NCBI GenBank assembly: GCA_032622095.1
Contig: CP136061.1
Span: 260,246,077 to 260,310,076 of the forward strand
Origin: Siphonodentalium dalli
Lineage: Eukaryota; Mollusca; Scaphopoda; Gadilida; Siphonodentaliidae
DNA: 64,000 nucleotides
Reading direction: 5' to 3'
Position numbers and translations under genes: made by a program. Below are positions 34,241-45,589 of this stretch, piece by piece. The notes beneath the pieces were generated by a model. It did no database searches, had not been told where the DNA came from, and worked only from the letters and a program-made list of their open reading frames with translations. Position 1 is the stretch's first letter; every line of letters begins with the position of its first letter.

Positions 34241-34386
34241 AGAATATACGCATAGTGTTTCTGAATAACAAATTTAATCCACGAGTGGGATCGGCGATTT
34301 ACACCACGAGCTTCAGCGAGTAGTGTAAATCGCCAATCCCACGAGTGGATTAAATTTGTTATTCAGACACACTATGCGTATATTCT
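34241..34386. repeat. Foldback hairpin, about 67-bp arms
   Basis: AGAATATACGCATAGTGTTT..CCACGAGTGGGAT..GATTTACAC on the left is mirrored by GTGTAAATCG..ATCCCACGAGTGG..ACTATGCGTATATTCT on the right, with a loop of about 12 bases. The stem is nearly perfect. Confidence 0.88.
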
Positions 34387-34390
34387 GTTT

Positions 34391-34575
34391 AAGCCACGAT
34401 CTTTACAATGCGATGGATAAACACTTTTCCGTTCAAAGTGTATGGAGAAAGTTTAATCAACTCTGCGAAGTTTATGCCACGATCTTTACAACGCGATGGA
34501 TAAACACTTTTCCGTTCAAATTGTATGGAGAAAGTTTAATCCACTCTGCGATGTTTAATCAACAGTAGCACGTTT
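34391..34575. repeat. About 81-bp tandem duplication
   Basis: GCCACGATCTTTACAAxGCG and CTTTTCCGTTCAAA.TGTATG occur at 34,393 and again at about 34,474, immediately beside the hairpin. Confidence 0.8.
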
Positions 34576-34699
34576 AATCAACAGGTGTTGATTAAATGTA
34601 AAATTTAAACAGATGGCTTTATTTATATAGTAAGATAGGCGATCGTGGTATAAATAATGTATGAATATAGCGTTCCGGTGCCATACGAATACCACTGAT

Positions 34700-34850
34700 A
34701 CCATCATAAGCTATGATGCGGGTGGGTCCTGCGAATGTGCTATGATGCTGGTGGGTCCTGCTGAATTGCTATGATGCTGGTGGGTCCGGCGAATGTGCTA
34801 TGATGCTGGTGGGTCCTGCTGAATTGCTATGATGCTGGTAGGGCAAACCG
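34700..34850 (-). repeat. 29-bp minisatellite, five copies, inverted relative to 37.6 kb
   Basis: GCTATGATGCTGGTGGGTCC(TG/GG)C.. repeats about every 30 bp. Its reverse complement matches the unit of the large array at 37,600-38,595 (GACCAACCAGCATCATATA). Confidence 0.8.
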
Positions 34851-35536
34851 ACGCCGAGTTCGAAAACCAGGTTTGCCTAATCTTTTCTACTAAAGTTATG
34901 GCGCTTAGTAGACTATTTTAGCGATTTTCATCGTTCGCGACCGTTAGCGTGATACTCAAACAAACTTTCACCGATTTTAACGATATTCGGCATATGCATC
35001 ACTAAATCCTTTAGTACACCCTATAGAGCATATCCCTCATCCGATCATTACCAAACTTCATATGGATCCTCGGTGTGACCTCTAGATTGGTGCTTACCCT
35101 TTTTTCCGAATTATGTTAAAAAACATGACTGCCATGTCACATTTCTCAACCAATCATCGCCAAACTTTATATGGATTTGCGGGATGACCTATAGATGGGA
35201 GCCTCCCTTTCCCCCGAAATTCGTTAAAAACACATGGCTGCCAGAAGCCACCTTGGAATTCAAATGTGAATCCATCAGCACATGCTGCAGCCCACATTTA
35301 TTGGATAATTTTTTGAAGCCGTGTTTAGGATCACCTCTAGATGGGAGCTATCGAACTATTTTTAATGAAAAATGGCCACCGGCAGCCATCATATTTTTGC
35401 CCTTAATTTTGGGATATGGTTCTTTAGTTCGTCCATTTGCAGTGATTCGCGGTCATACATATGCACTATTATGGGCAAGAAAACTCGACCAGAACCATCT
35501 TTGATGCGCAACCTTGTTTTCTGTATTTTTACTCAC
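34851..35536. other. Intron with diverged interspersed repeats
   Basis: Two diverged copies of TGGCTGCCA..CC motifs with CCTCTAGAT(T/G)GGxGC (about 35,040-35,130 and 35,155-35,400) belong to the same family as 21.6-22.9 kb. No exon is seen. Confidence 0.4.
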
Positions 35537-35621
35537 ATGACCAGATGAAGTCCCCTCTGATATTGCTTTTCTGTTCATGTGCGAATCCGGCTGCGTGTCC
35601 AAGCTCGTGTATACATGCCCA
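35537..35621 (-). CDS. Astacin-EGF-ApeC-CUB gene, catalytic zinc-site exon
   Basis: Encodes WACIHELGHAAGFAHEQ and then KSNIRGDFIWS. HELGHAAGFAH is the full astacin HExxHxxGxxH motif (three zinc-binding His and the general-base Glu), followed by the astacin-specific Glu of the HEQ tail and a D+I match to the usual DRd.Yi. The acceptor GTTTTTCCTCAG gives phase 0. The donor TCAT/GTGAGT leaves one base (phase 1). The exon edge and part of its coding sequence are repeated about nine times upstream (35,640-36,235). Confidence 0.94.
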
Positions 35622-35639
35622 CTGAGGAAAAACATAATG

Positions 35640-36235
35640 CATAGTGAGTTATGTTTAGCTGTTTATGAAAGAAGCCGACGGCCCATGCATGATGAAAACA
35701 TAGAGATAGTTAGTTATTGCTTAACTGTTCATGACAGAAGTAGCCGGCCCAACCATGATGAAAACATAACATGTAGCGAGTTATTCCTTAGCTTTTATGA
35801 GGGAAGTTGGCGGCCCATGCATGATAAAACATAAGGTTTAGTGAGTTATTACATATCTGTTCATGAGCGAAGTAGCCGGCCCATGCATGATGAAAACATA
35901 ACATGTAGTGAGTTATTGCTTAGCTGTTTATGAGGGAATTTGGCGGCCCATGCATGATAGAAACATACTAAGGTTTAGTGAGTTATTGCTTAGCTGTTCA
36001 TGAGAGAAGTAGCCGGCCCATGCATTACAAAAACATACCGTGTAGTGAGTTATTGCTTAACTGTTTATGAGGGAAGACGGCGGCCCATGCATGATAAAAA
36101 CAAACTGTTTAGTGAGTTATTGCTTAACTGTTTATGAGGGAAGTCGGCGGCCCATGCATGATAAAACATACTGTTCAGTGAGTTATTGTTTGGCTGTTCG
36201 TGCGAGAATCCGACCGCACATACACTGATGAAAAC
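35640..36235 (-). repeat. About 67-bp array derived from the zinc-site exon
   Basis: Nine units, near 35,678, 35,744, 35,810, 35,875, 35,943, 36,011, 36,079, 36,146 and 36,210, each read on the minus strand CATGxGCCGGCTACTTC, then CATGAACAG, AAGCAATAACTCAC and TATGTTTT. This corresponds to the intron/exon edge plus the codons for AGFAHEQ of the functional exon (unit reading AGYFSHEQ), with the HELGH codons deleted. Confidence 0.82.
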
Positions 36236-36854
36236 ATATATTGAGTGTTTTCTGTGCTCATAATGATATGTCATCATAAGGATTAAGACATTTGATAGGT
36301 GATTTGGTCTATTAATGGCCATTATTTTGCTCATTAAAAAAATTCGATTAAATACCTGTCGTTCGATTTAACACTACACTAATTAATTAAGATTTCCCTA
36401 CGCCAATGTTCAGCTTGCCGACAAGAGGGGGGGGGGGGGGTTCTGTCACAAAAAGCCGTACACAGGGCTGAAAACAAATGTCCATTCAGCCAGGGTCCCA
36501 CCACTCCGCACGTGCACACAAAATTGTTTTCCTCCGAAAAATGGGGACCCATCGCCCTTATTTTTACATTTTTTGCGTATGTTTTATAAAATAATTATTG
36601 TTTGGTCAATATTTAGACATCATCGCGTGCTGGAGTACCTACCATGTACTTATGTGGAACAGCATGTGTAGATCGTCAGTTCTATAAGATGTTTGGAAGT
36701 GGTGACATGTTTTTGAAGCTAAATTTGTTTTAGCTACTGTACTTATATATATTGTAAATTGTTAGGGGTGTGGAGTGAGACGACCCCATCGCCACGCCCC
36801 TGGGCTCGGGACACTATAATTGATGAGGACTAAAGCTGTAGAATAAGAACGCAC
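36236..36854. other. Intron with a 14-base G run
   Basis: A run of 14 G lies at 36,427-36,440. The rest is AT-rich without recognised features. Confidence 0.5.
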
Positions 36855-36918
36855 CTTTCCACAACAAGAGATTGACTGACCATTCCATGAGCGAATATTT
36901 CCAACATACGACCAGCAT
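36855..36918 (-). CDS. Astacin-EGF-ApeC-CUB gene, CxSxVG exon
   Basis: Encodes CWSYVGNIRSWNGQSISCCG plus Lys, matching the astacin gC.S.vGr.gg.Q.isl..gC segment that precedes HExxH. The first Cys and one of the CC pair should form the conserved internal disulfide. The second of the pair is extra. The acceptor TGTATATCTCTTCCAG leaves one base, which completes Gly with the 62-kb exon (phase 2). The donor AAAG/GTGCGT gives phase 0. At 64 nt it is the shortest exon found in the window. Confidence 0.88.
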
Positions 36919-37600
36919 CTGGAAGAGATATACATGTTAATGTGTGAAGCAGGAACACAGGGACATCCCCAGACTGTTTTGCTAGCGAGTCAAACATTGA
37001 ATTGCCAGCTGCTCCCCATGAACGACTAAAATTATCAAAGTTATAGGGACACTTCACTTGCTTTACCTCTTTCCGTTATAATTCAAGTTGAATATTTTAT
37101 GTGTCTCTGAAACACGCAATCTGATTGGTTGAGAGTTGCTAACACTATTTTTTCGAATCACCTCGTCATAACAACGAGCGTAAAACAGGAGTCTATACAA
37201 AGCGGCACTTGATTTAGTCTTAATGGCACAGACCAACACATAATGACATTTTCCTCGGAGGAGGGTGGTAACAATATATAGTTCACCCGCTTGCTGTGCC
37301 CCGAAAGATTCCATATCCTCGTGGAACCGTGCGGATCGTAGCAAGCGGGATAACTCTATCCCAATATGAGATCGACTGAAGTTTCATGGCTGAGTTGTTT
37401 TGAAAATAGCCCGTAAACAGTTACAAATTGTTTTATACATTATAGCAGAACAATCAAAATAAAATCAATATTAATTGTAAGAAGCGTTTCCGGACAAGGG
37501 TCTTCGATTCATATTTATTATTTCATAACCCGGAATACGTGTGTTAGGAAGAGATAGACAATTTTAATAGCACAGTTTTCAACACCAACATATATCACAT
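36919..37600. other. Intron sequence, possible old element
   Basis: Holds a sequence with CAATCTGATTGGTTGAGAG (about 37,118) and ACGAGCGTAAAACAGGAGTC of the kind found in old inverted-repeat DNA elements. Apparent small exons here were rejected. Confidence 0.35.
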
Positions 37601-38595
37601 CGGCATGACCAACCAGCATCATATAACCTCAGCAGGACAAACCAGCATCATATAACCTCAGCAGGACCAACCAGCATCATATAACCTCAGCTGGACCAAC
37701 CAGCATCATATAACCTCAGCAGGACCAACCAGCATCATATAACGTCAGCAGGACCAACCAGCACCATATAACCTCAGCAGGACCAACCAGCATCATATAA
37801 CCTCAGCAGGACTAACCAGCATCATATAACCTCAGCATGACCAACCAGCATCATATAACATCAACAGGACCAACCAGCATCATATAACCTCAGCTGGCCC
37901 AACCAGCATCATATAACCTCAGCTGGACCAACCAGCATCATATAACCTCGACAGGACCAACCAGTATCATATAACCTCAGCAGGACCAACCAGCATCATA
38001 TAACCTCAACAGGACCAACCGGCATCATATAACCTCAGCAGGACAACAGGACCAACCAGCATCATATAACCTGAGCAGGACCAACCAGCATCATATAACC
38101 TCAGCAGGACCAACCAGCATCATATAACCTCAGCAGGACCAACCAGCATCATATAACCTCGACAGGACCAACCAGTATCATATAACCTCAGCAGGACCAA
38201 CCAGCATCATATAACCTCAGCAGGACAAACCAGCATCATATAACCTCAGCAGGACCAACCAGCATCATATAACCTCAGCAGGACCAACCAGCATCATATA
38301 ACCTCAGCAGGACCAACCAGCATCATATAACCTCAGCAGGACCAACCAGCATCATATAACATCAGCAGGACCAACCAGCATCATATAACATCAGCAGGAC
38401 CAACCAGCATCATATAACCTCAGCAGGACCAACCAGCATCATATAACCTCAGCAGGACCAACCAGCATCATATAACCTCAGCAGGACCAACCAGCATCAT
38501 ATAACCTCAGCAGCAACAACCAGAATCATATAACCACAACAGGACCAACCAGCATCATATAACCTCAGCAGGACCAACCAGCATCATATAACATT
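37600..38595 (+). repeat. 29-bp minisatellite, about 34 copies
   Basis: The unit is AACCAGCATCATATAACCTC followed by AGCAGGACC, with most units differing at one or two sites (CCTCAGCAGG / CATCAACAGG / CCTCGACAGG). One unit near 38,040 has an internal 10-base duplication. Variant units recur in blocks, a sign of recent internal duplication. Confidence 0.95.
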
Positions 38596-39423
38596 TATTT
38601 ATATATGTATTGTAAACCTCTGCGGGCTCCAAATTTTCGCTATATAATAATAACGAGTCAAGGCCATCGCCGTATACAAGAGCCATGTATTGTATAACCC
38701 TACCTGAGTCTATTTGTGACATAGCATTGTGACTGTTACGAGCATATGCTATATTATTTTTAAAACAAGTTGAAGCCTTATTTGTTCGTAAATACTCGTA
38801 AACAATTTTATATAACATTCTGACCAATGTTGCCAGTCGAGGTTCGTGGTATACACAAGCCCACATGTATACATCTAGGAGAATTCAGAGTACCTATACG
38901 TCTTTTAGTAGCAAAGCAATAGGTATCGAGAAGCATTAGGATCTATATATTGATGTATTACCTACGAGCATTAGGTTCTAGTCGATCTCGAAACATAATG
39001 GTGACCCACGTGATTGCATCACGTGACGCACGATACAAACATGGCGGAGTCCGGCCACTTGAGGTGATTGAATAAAAATGGAGAAGACACAAACTAATAG
39101 AAGGCGTACACATTTTATGTTGGAATCGACCTCGGCCTGAGCTTACATGCTATATCGTGTGCCCAATTAGGTACACTGTAGTCTCTGACTGGAGGTATTT
39201 AAGAATACACGGAAGTGAACGTTCTCGGAAATTTATCAAAATATTTTTTGTGTGAAATTGGACCTAACTTGCTTCTTAATAACCTGGTGTGGAGTATGTT
39301 TGTTTATGAAAGTGACAAGATGTTATAACCTCCGAAAATTAACGGGGGATAATCGTTGATATATTTTCCTCTGTAAGACCGCAGCAATTTTCAGTGATCT
39401 GAGACAGACCAAATTCAAACAAC
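38596..39423. other. Intron with E-box pair
   Basis: CCCACGTGATTGCATCACGTGACG (39,006-39,029) carries two CACGTG E-boxes 14 bases apart, followed by AACATGGCGGAG. It might be a promoter on the plus strand or part of a repeat. No gene body can be shown. Confidence 0.35.
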
Positions 39424-39750
39424 AGTTTTTATATGAAGATGGATAAATACCAACATCACGTCCGATATTTGACCGAGTTTTTATATAAAGATGGATAAAT
39501 ACGAACATCACGTCCGATATAAAATTTGACCAATGAAATTACGTGTTTGCTATACTGTCGTGGTCAGATTCCTCAAAGTAACAGAGGGTTCTGACTTCCG
39601 CTCTCTCCTGACGATGACCTTGCGGGTTCACAAATTCCTAAATTGTGTGACAAAATAGGTCGAAACACGAATATGCAGTGTAGAGTGCTACATGGAACGT
39701 CTCGGTCAAATATCGGACGTGATGTTGGTATTTATCCATCTTTATATAAA
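39424..39750. repeat. Small inverted/direct repeat cluster
   Basis: GATGGATAAATACxAACATC followed by ACGTCCGATAT occurs twice in direct order (39,440 and 39,491). It occurs once inverted near 39,706-39,742, so the intervening 200 bp could form a stem-loop. Confidence 0.75.
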
Positions 39751-39995
39751 GTCAGTGAGTACAGTGGGGTTACACTTGACGCACAACAGTGTTGTGAATT
39801 TCAAAAGACAGATACTTAAGTTTTACAAAATTATAAACCGCCCAATTAACTCGCAAGAGTCAACCACTGGTGACTAGGATTCCGAGACATACAATTATGT
39901 AGAAATTAGTCGGAATTATGACTTCACAGATCAGTCATGACTCATGAGTCAGTCACAAGTGTGTTGTTGGCTACATCGTACAAGTATACCTGTTA

Positions 39996-41110
39996 GTCAG
40001 GTTCGAAATGAAATAAAAGTGAAAGGTGCGGGCATTTTTCTTTCAGAAGCTTTTGAGAATTGTTTTTAAAGGTATTTTTTATGCTGATTTCAAAAACCAA
40101 TGTTGGCAAGTCGACAAATAATCATTTCTGAATCAAAATGACAATTCAAAATGGCCGCCATCAGAACAAAGTCTAGATTTTCGTTTACTGTTATATGTTG
40201 TTCTAAGACGTTTGAATGTTATGCATTTCCGTAATTTCGAACGAATTGTGACAAGAAACACTACACACAGAACATATGTGGTAATTTAAAGTGAACATGT
40301 TTGACATTTAACCCAATTTATGCCTAAAAATGTCAAAAAACGCGAATTTTATAAATTGTTGCGGTCTTAAATGGCAGAAAGTGAAGTATGCTGGAAATAT
40401 ATCATTAAAATGGTTTAGACAGTTGTGTTTAAATGTAATTTGTATTCTGATTCCAGAAAACAATGTTGGCAACTCGACAAATAATTATTTCTGACCTAAA
40501 ATGACAATTCAAAATGGCCGCCATAAGAATAAAGTCTAAATTTTCGTTTACTGTTATATGTTGTTCTAAGACGTTTGAATATTATGCATTTCCGAACTTT
40601 CGAACGAATTGTGACAAGAGACACTATACACAGAACATATGTGGAAATCTAATGTGAACATGTTTGACATTTAACCCAATTTATTCCCAAAAATGACTAA
40701 AAACGCGAATTTTATAAATTATTGCCGTCTTAAATGGCAAAAAGTGAAGTATTCCGGAAATATATCCTTCAAATGGTTTAGACAGTTGTGTCTAAATGTA
40801 ATTGGTAATCTGATTCCAAAAAACAATTTTGGCAACTCGACAAATAATTATTTCTGACCTAAAATGACAATTCAAAATGGCCGATATTATTCGAAAATCA
40901 TCAGTAATATTATGAAACAGGTTCATCAACACCCAATGCGACAAATTTGCCATCATATAGCCAAAAATTGTCACAAAAAATCCTGATTTATTATTGCAGT
41001 CAGTTCCACAATTGCAGAGTGGTGTGCAGGGTAACTCTGATTTTCTGCATGTACACCTTGCTGTTACACACCTCTTCTTGCACCCACTTTTGATTATTTC
41101 GAGACATGAT
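39996..41110. repeat. Left terminal arm with about 360-bp internal tandem repeats
   Basis: TTGGCAACTCGACAAATAAT, ATGACAATTCAAAATGGCC and GTTATATGTTGTTCTAAGACG recur at about 40,105, 40,465 and 40,825, a period of about 360 bp. The same structure is mirrored in the right arm. Confidence 0.8.
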
Positions 41111-41136
41111 TTTGGAATGGGTTCTAGTGACATCAT
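40985..41136 (-). pseudogene. CXC-domain end of transposon protein, left copy (fragment)
   Basis: Minus-strand peptide MMSLEPIPKSCLEIIKSGCK then KRCVTARCTCRKSELPC and CNCGTDCNN. The C-x-C..CxxxRCxCRK..xxCxxxCxC pattern is that of tesmin/TSO1-like CXC DNA-binding domains found at the C-terminus of transposon-associated proteins in invertebrates. The rest of the protein is missing at this end. It faces outward toward the left terminus. Confidence 0.75.
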
Positions 41137-41156
41137 GGTCGGATCTAATTAGTACA

Positions 41157-41945
41157 GCGGCCAAACGCCAAAAGTGGTCGGGTACCCCTACCCACGGTAG
41201 AACAAGTTAAAACCAACTTTCTTTGAAGGAGAAATATATACTGTAGACGAAAATGATAGTGAAAAATAACGGAATTGGTGGTGGCTATTCTCAAATCGAC
41301 GATGAACGATACCCACCAGTGACTTTTCCCAGAAATTAACAATTTTGGTAAAGTGAGCACTGCGGCTATGTCCTAAGTTATTAGCCCACATTGTAGGCGC
41401 CAAAATGACTACAGCATACCATATCTATACCTGATATGCAAGAAGTGTAGGTTAATTTTGATTTTCGTGCCATTTGGAGCCGAAACATTTATTTTTTGTT
41501 GAAAAATCTCTCTTTTTCAAAAAAATTATATTTTTCGAACATTATCATTCAAACGGATATTGCAATAATATTGAAATATTTAGTCCATATGGTGTAGTAG
41601 TTATCTGTCAAGCATATGAAGAAAGAAGTTAACAAAAATTTTGAACGGTTTGCGAGATATTGGATTTTAGCTACCCCTCCCCCAAACACGTTTTTGGTCG
41701 AAAAAAATACATATTTTTGATAATGACATTACAAACATTTTCGAATTGATCTGAATGGGACCCAATATGAATATTGTACTGAAAGTGTTGTCCAGAGATG
41801 CCGTTTAATCGATTACAGATGTATTCAGGCTTTCAGACTCCCAGTTACAACAACAACAATTATTTTATTGATAACAGTTAATTTTGCATGCATTAACATC
41901 GATGTTAAGTACTAAAACCTTTGTTATAAACAATACGTGAACAAC
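41157..41945. repeat. Internal inverted duplication, left member
   Basis: Reverse complement of 46,245-47,037, sharing TTTCTGGGAAAAGTCACTGG, AACATCGATGTTAA and ACGTGTTTGGGGGAGG in opposite orientation. A third, diverged copy lies at about 45,590-46,230. Confidence 0.82.
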
Positions 41946-42269
41946 TATATAATTCATATGGCTCAGTAGTTATCTGGTCATCACACGTAGAAAAAATTTG
42001 ACAGAAATTGTCAACGGTTTTCAAGATAATGGAATTAGGTACCGCTCCCCCGGACGCGATTTGGTAGAAAAACTACATATTGATGATAACAAGACAGACC
42101 TTTCTAAATTATTCTAATGAGCATCTAATCATTATTCGTGTGATGAAAACCTGATCCGTAGACACCGCGAGCCTGGTTTTAGATTACCTCAGGTTTCCAA
42201 TTAAACCCCCAGTTACAACAACAACAACACAATATTTTATTTATGACATGTAATTTTATATTAACACAT

Positions 42270-44930
42270 ATCGTTTTGAGCAACTGAAGTATTTGTTCGA
42301 AACGACACATAATATAGACTAACATAATCATACAGAACAAAATCATTGTTGCTCCCCGCCCTATTAGACGTCCTGAACACACCACGAACTGAACAAAATA
42401 TGATCTCAGTATTAAGAATCATGCAATTATAAAGGACAATTACATAAGGAAATATACAATGTTTATGGATGGGTTTGTTCCCGAAACAGTGTGGCACTTT
42501 GCTTGGCAAATATGAAGGGCGAATTTGCTATATTTTTCAAGAACACTCTACCCAATTTAAAGACTTCAACGCAATACGAAATTAAGCTATATGATCTCTA
42601 ATTCTCTATATCAACCGAGAGTTTGACGGGAATGTAGTTCTATCAGAGAATACATAATTTGTATGGATGGGTTGTGCATGTGTCGCTTTACACAAAGTGG
42701 CTGATAAATAAGAAAGACGAATTTGCTGTTTTAGCCCCCCCCCCCTACACAATTGAAGTGTTAAAGTTGAACAACTCACGGACTGAAATGATTGCTGTAA
42801 ATATTAACTGAGGATGTGGGCAAAAATAGTAATATCGGGGCGCATACATGGTGTTGATGGATGGGTTGGTTGGATCCCGAAAGCCTTTAGCACTTTACGA
42901 AAATCGGATGGCAAACTCCAAAGGCGAATATTTTTTGTTTTGTGAGACCCCTTTATATGCCCATTTAAACTCTTGAACACACCATGCGCCGAATATTCAT
43001 GCTTTTATTATTAAATCACAGTGTGAACGAAAGGTAGTGCTATCAGGGAATATACATGTTGTATGGGTAGTTTGGTTCCCAAAATCCTAGGGTACTTTAC
43101 AAAAGGCGGCTGGCAAAAACCAAAGCTGAATATTTTCTTTGAGCATCCTACCCCATTTAATGTCTTAAACACACTAATGGATGGACATGTTATTAATATT
43201 AACTGGGGTGTGGACAAATGGTATGTAATTCAGGAAATATACCTCTTGATTGCACGATGGGTGGGTTGGCTGTCTTCCCAATGTCTGGGGCACTTTACAA
43301 AAAGTGGCTAGCAAAGAGAACGCGAAATATCACTGTTTTGGGTACCCATAACCCTTCTAAGCTCTTTAGCACACACTGAACCGAATCTATATGCTCTCAT
43401 GTATTATTTACAATTTGTATGGGTGGTTTTGTTCTCGAAATCCTGGAACACTTTACAAAAGGCGGCTGGCAAATACGAAATGTAATGTGTTAGGCCACAC
43501 TACCCCATTTGCAGTCTTGGGACACACAATGAACCGAAAGGATGTACTCCCATTATTAACTGCGTGTGTAGAGAAATGGACGCTATATAACAAGTATAGT
43601 ATACCAGGGTTTTGAATGTCTGGGTCAACAAAAAATTGTTGATGAAAGAGAAAGGCGAATACTCACTGTTTGGGGGGGGACCCATTAACCTATTTAATAT
43701 CTTGATCAGAGCATGAACTGAAGTTATATTCTCTCACTTAGCTGAGTGTGTGATCGAAAGGTATTGCTGTCATGGAATTATTAATTGATATATGGGTGAT
43801 TTGGTTCCCTCGAAATCCTGGAACACTTTACAAAAAGCGGCTGGCAAACAAGAAGGCGAATTTTCTATGTCTTGAGGACCCCACTATCCAACTTGAAGTC
43901 TTAACAAAATGATATGCTCTCAATGTTAACTGAAGTTGTGGACAAATGGGATTATTATTTGGCAATATGACTCTGTTATGGATGAGATGGTTCCCGATAG
44001 CCTATGGCACTTTACAACATATGGTCAGCAAACGAAAGGGCTAAATTTTACTCTCAGGGGACTCCATCCCTATCTGAAGTCTTGAACACAACACTAGCTC
44101 AAGGCATTAGCTATCCATATTACCCGAGATTGTGGCCGAATGGCAATGGTCTCGCGAGCCCGCCGTTCGCGAGAACACCGTGGCACCTTACACAAAGCAG
44201 ATGGCAAACGATGAAGGCGAATTTTAAGGGACCCCTACCCCATGTAAACAATTGAACCTACGACGAACTGAATGGATGTGCCCTCATGGTCAAACGACGA
44301 TATGGATAAATGGCTATTATATAAAGAAATACACAATTGTTATACATGGGTTAATACCCGACAGTCAGGGACACTTTACAAAAAGCGACTGAAAAATAAA
44401 TAATGCGATTTTTCAATGTTTGTATTACCCCCTTCCCAATTTGAAGACTAGAACACATCACGGATTGGAACGATATCATCATTGAGTGCGTGTATGGACA
44501 ATAGCGAGTTAATTGTACAAGGACGTAAACAATGTACATAGATGGATTTGGGTTCTGAAAGAATGATCACTCAACGAAAAGTGACTGGAAAATATGAAAG
44601 GCAAAATTTTGAGGACCCCAACTTTATTTGAAGTCTTGGAAGACACCACATGGTGAAATGATATGACCCCAATATTAATATATTGACCAAAGGTTAGTTT
44701 TTATCAGAATATACATATGTGTCGGTTCCCGAAAGTCTGCATCATGTGGCACTCCACAACAAGCGGCTGGCAAATGTTCACTGTTGTATGTACCCCTACC
44801 CTATTTGAGGTCTTGAACACATCATGTACTGAAGGGATTATGAATTCAATATCAACATATATTGTGGTCGAAACTATGCGATATATAAGTATGTAAGTAA
44901 GTAGTTCTATCCGGAGGTAAACAATTTATC
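42270..44930. repeat. Diverged satellite, about 195-bp period, about 13 copies
   Basis: Each unit contains GGxTGGTTCCCGAAAxCCT, GxCACTTTACAAAAAGCGGC followed by TGGCAAA..GAA, CCCCTACCCxATTTGAAGTC and TTGAACACACCATGAACTGA, all heavily diverged. The CACTTTAC landmark recurs near 42,495, 42,694, 42,892, 43,094, 43,289, 43,449, 43,823, 44,009, 44,185, 44,371, 44,570 and 44,755. Short open frames in it are not genes. Confidence 0.8.
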
Positions 44931-45589
44931 TGGGAGGGAGATTGTATGGGGAAAATTTGGATGTAATCCAGTTGGAACTGATTGGATACAATGATATACA
45001 CATAGTTTCGTTAGAGCTGATTGGACGCAATGCTACACAGATAATGTTGTTTTCGTCATTGATACGCCCGTCGCCGTGAGATTGCAGACGATATGGAGGT
45101 GGTAAATTTCGCGCTCAGCAGGGTTTCAATGCTTTTCACGAAGTTTTAACAAATGGCAGCATTATGGAAATCGCTTTGTTTTCGAGATAAATGTCTGAAC
45201 CCCGTCAACTATTTTAATATTTTCGCGCTAACTGAGTTGCTGTACATAAAAAGAGTATTTCTGATAACATTACATTCAGTATGGCGCATAGAAGTTCTGT
45301 CTTCGGACCACTGTATTCCAAAAAGTAATGATATGCTTTTTCTATTTGCCGCAATGACAGGGAGGTGACGTTTTAATGTGATTACTCAATTGGCCATAGT
45401 TCAAACTACTGCATTTCAATCTTAAACGCGAATGGAGTACTTGTGCATCTATACGTCGGACATGCTGGGTTCTCCAGCTGTCCAATTATTGTAATCTCTG
45501 CATACCATTATTGTTTTTTTTGAGAATAAACTATTGATTGGTTGATTGCTATGCGACACTTATTGTATGTAATAGCAAATAAAATGCGT
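44931..45589. other. Transposon interior without recognised features
   Basis: Contains a short duplicate TTGGA(T/C)(A/G)CAATG near 44,980-45,035. No protein similarity is recognised. Confidence 0.35.

Noticed and set aside
37600-38595. Regular 29-bp repeat with the look of a CRISPR array
   Set aside because: Units are contiguous with no spacers, and the context is an animal intron.
37067-38748. Two small candidate astacin exons (37,067-37,106 and 38,704-38,748) that could splice in phase to give AMSQIDSETHKIF before CWSYVG
   Set aside because: They looked plausible by phase and loosely by pattern. The exon at 62,049-62,196 gives a far better match (GRWEFNTCLRF, yI.F, DDDG), has a perfect GTAAGT donor, and makes the invariant Gly-Cys at the join, so the small ones are most likely chance.
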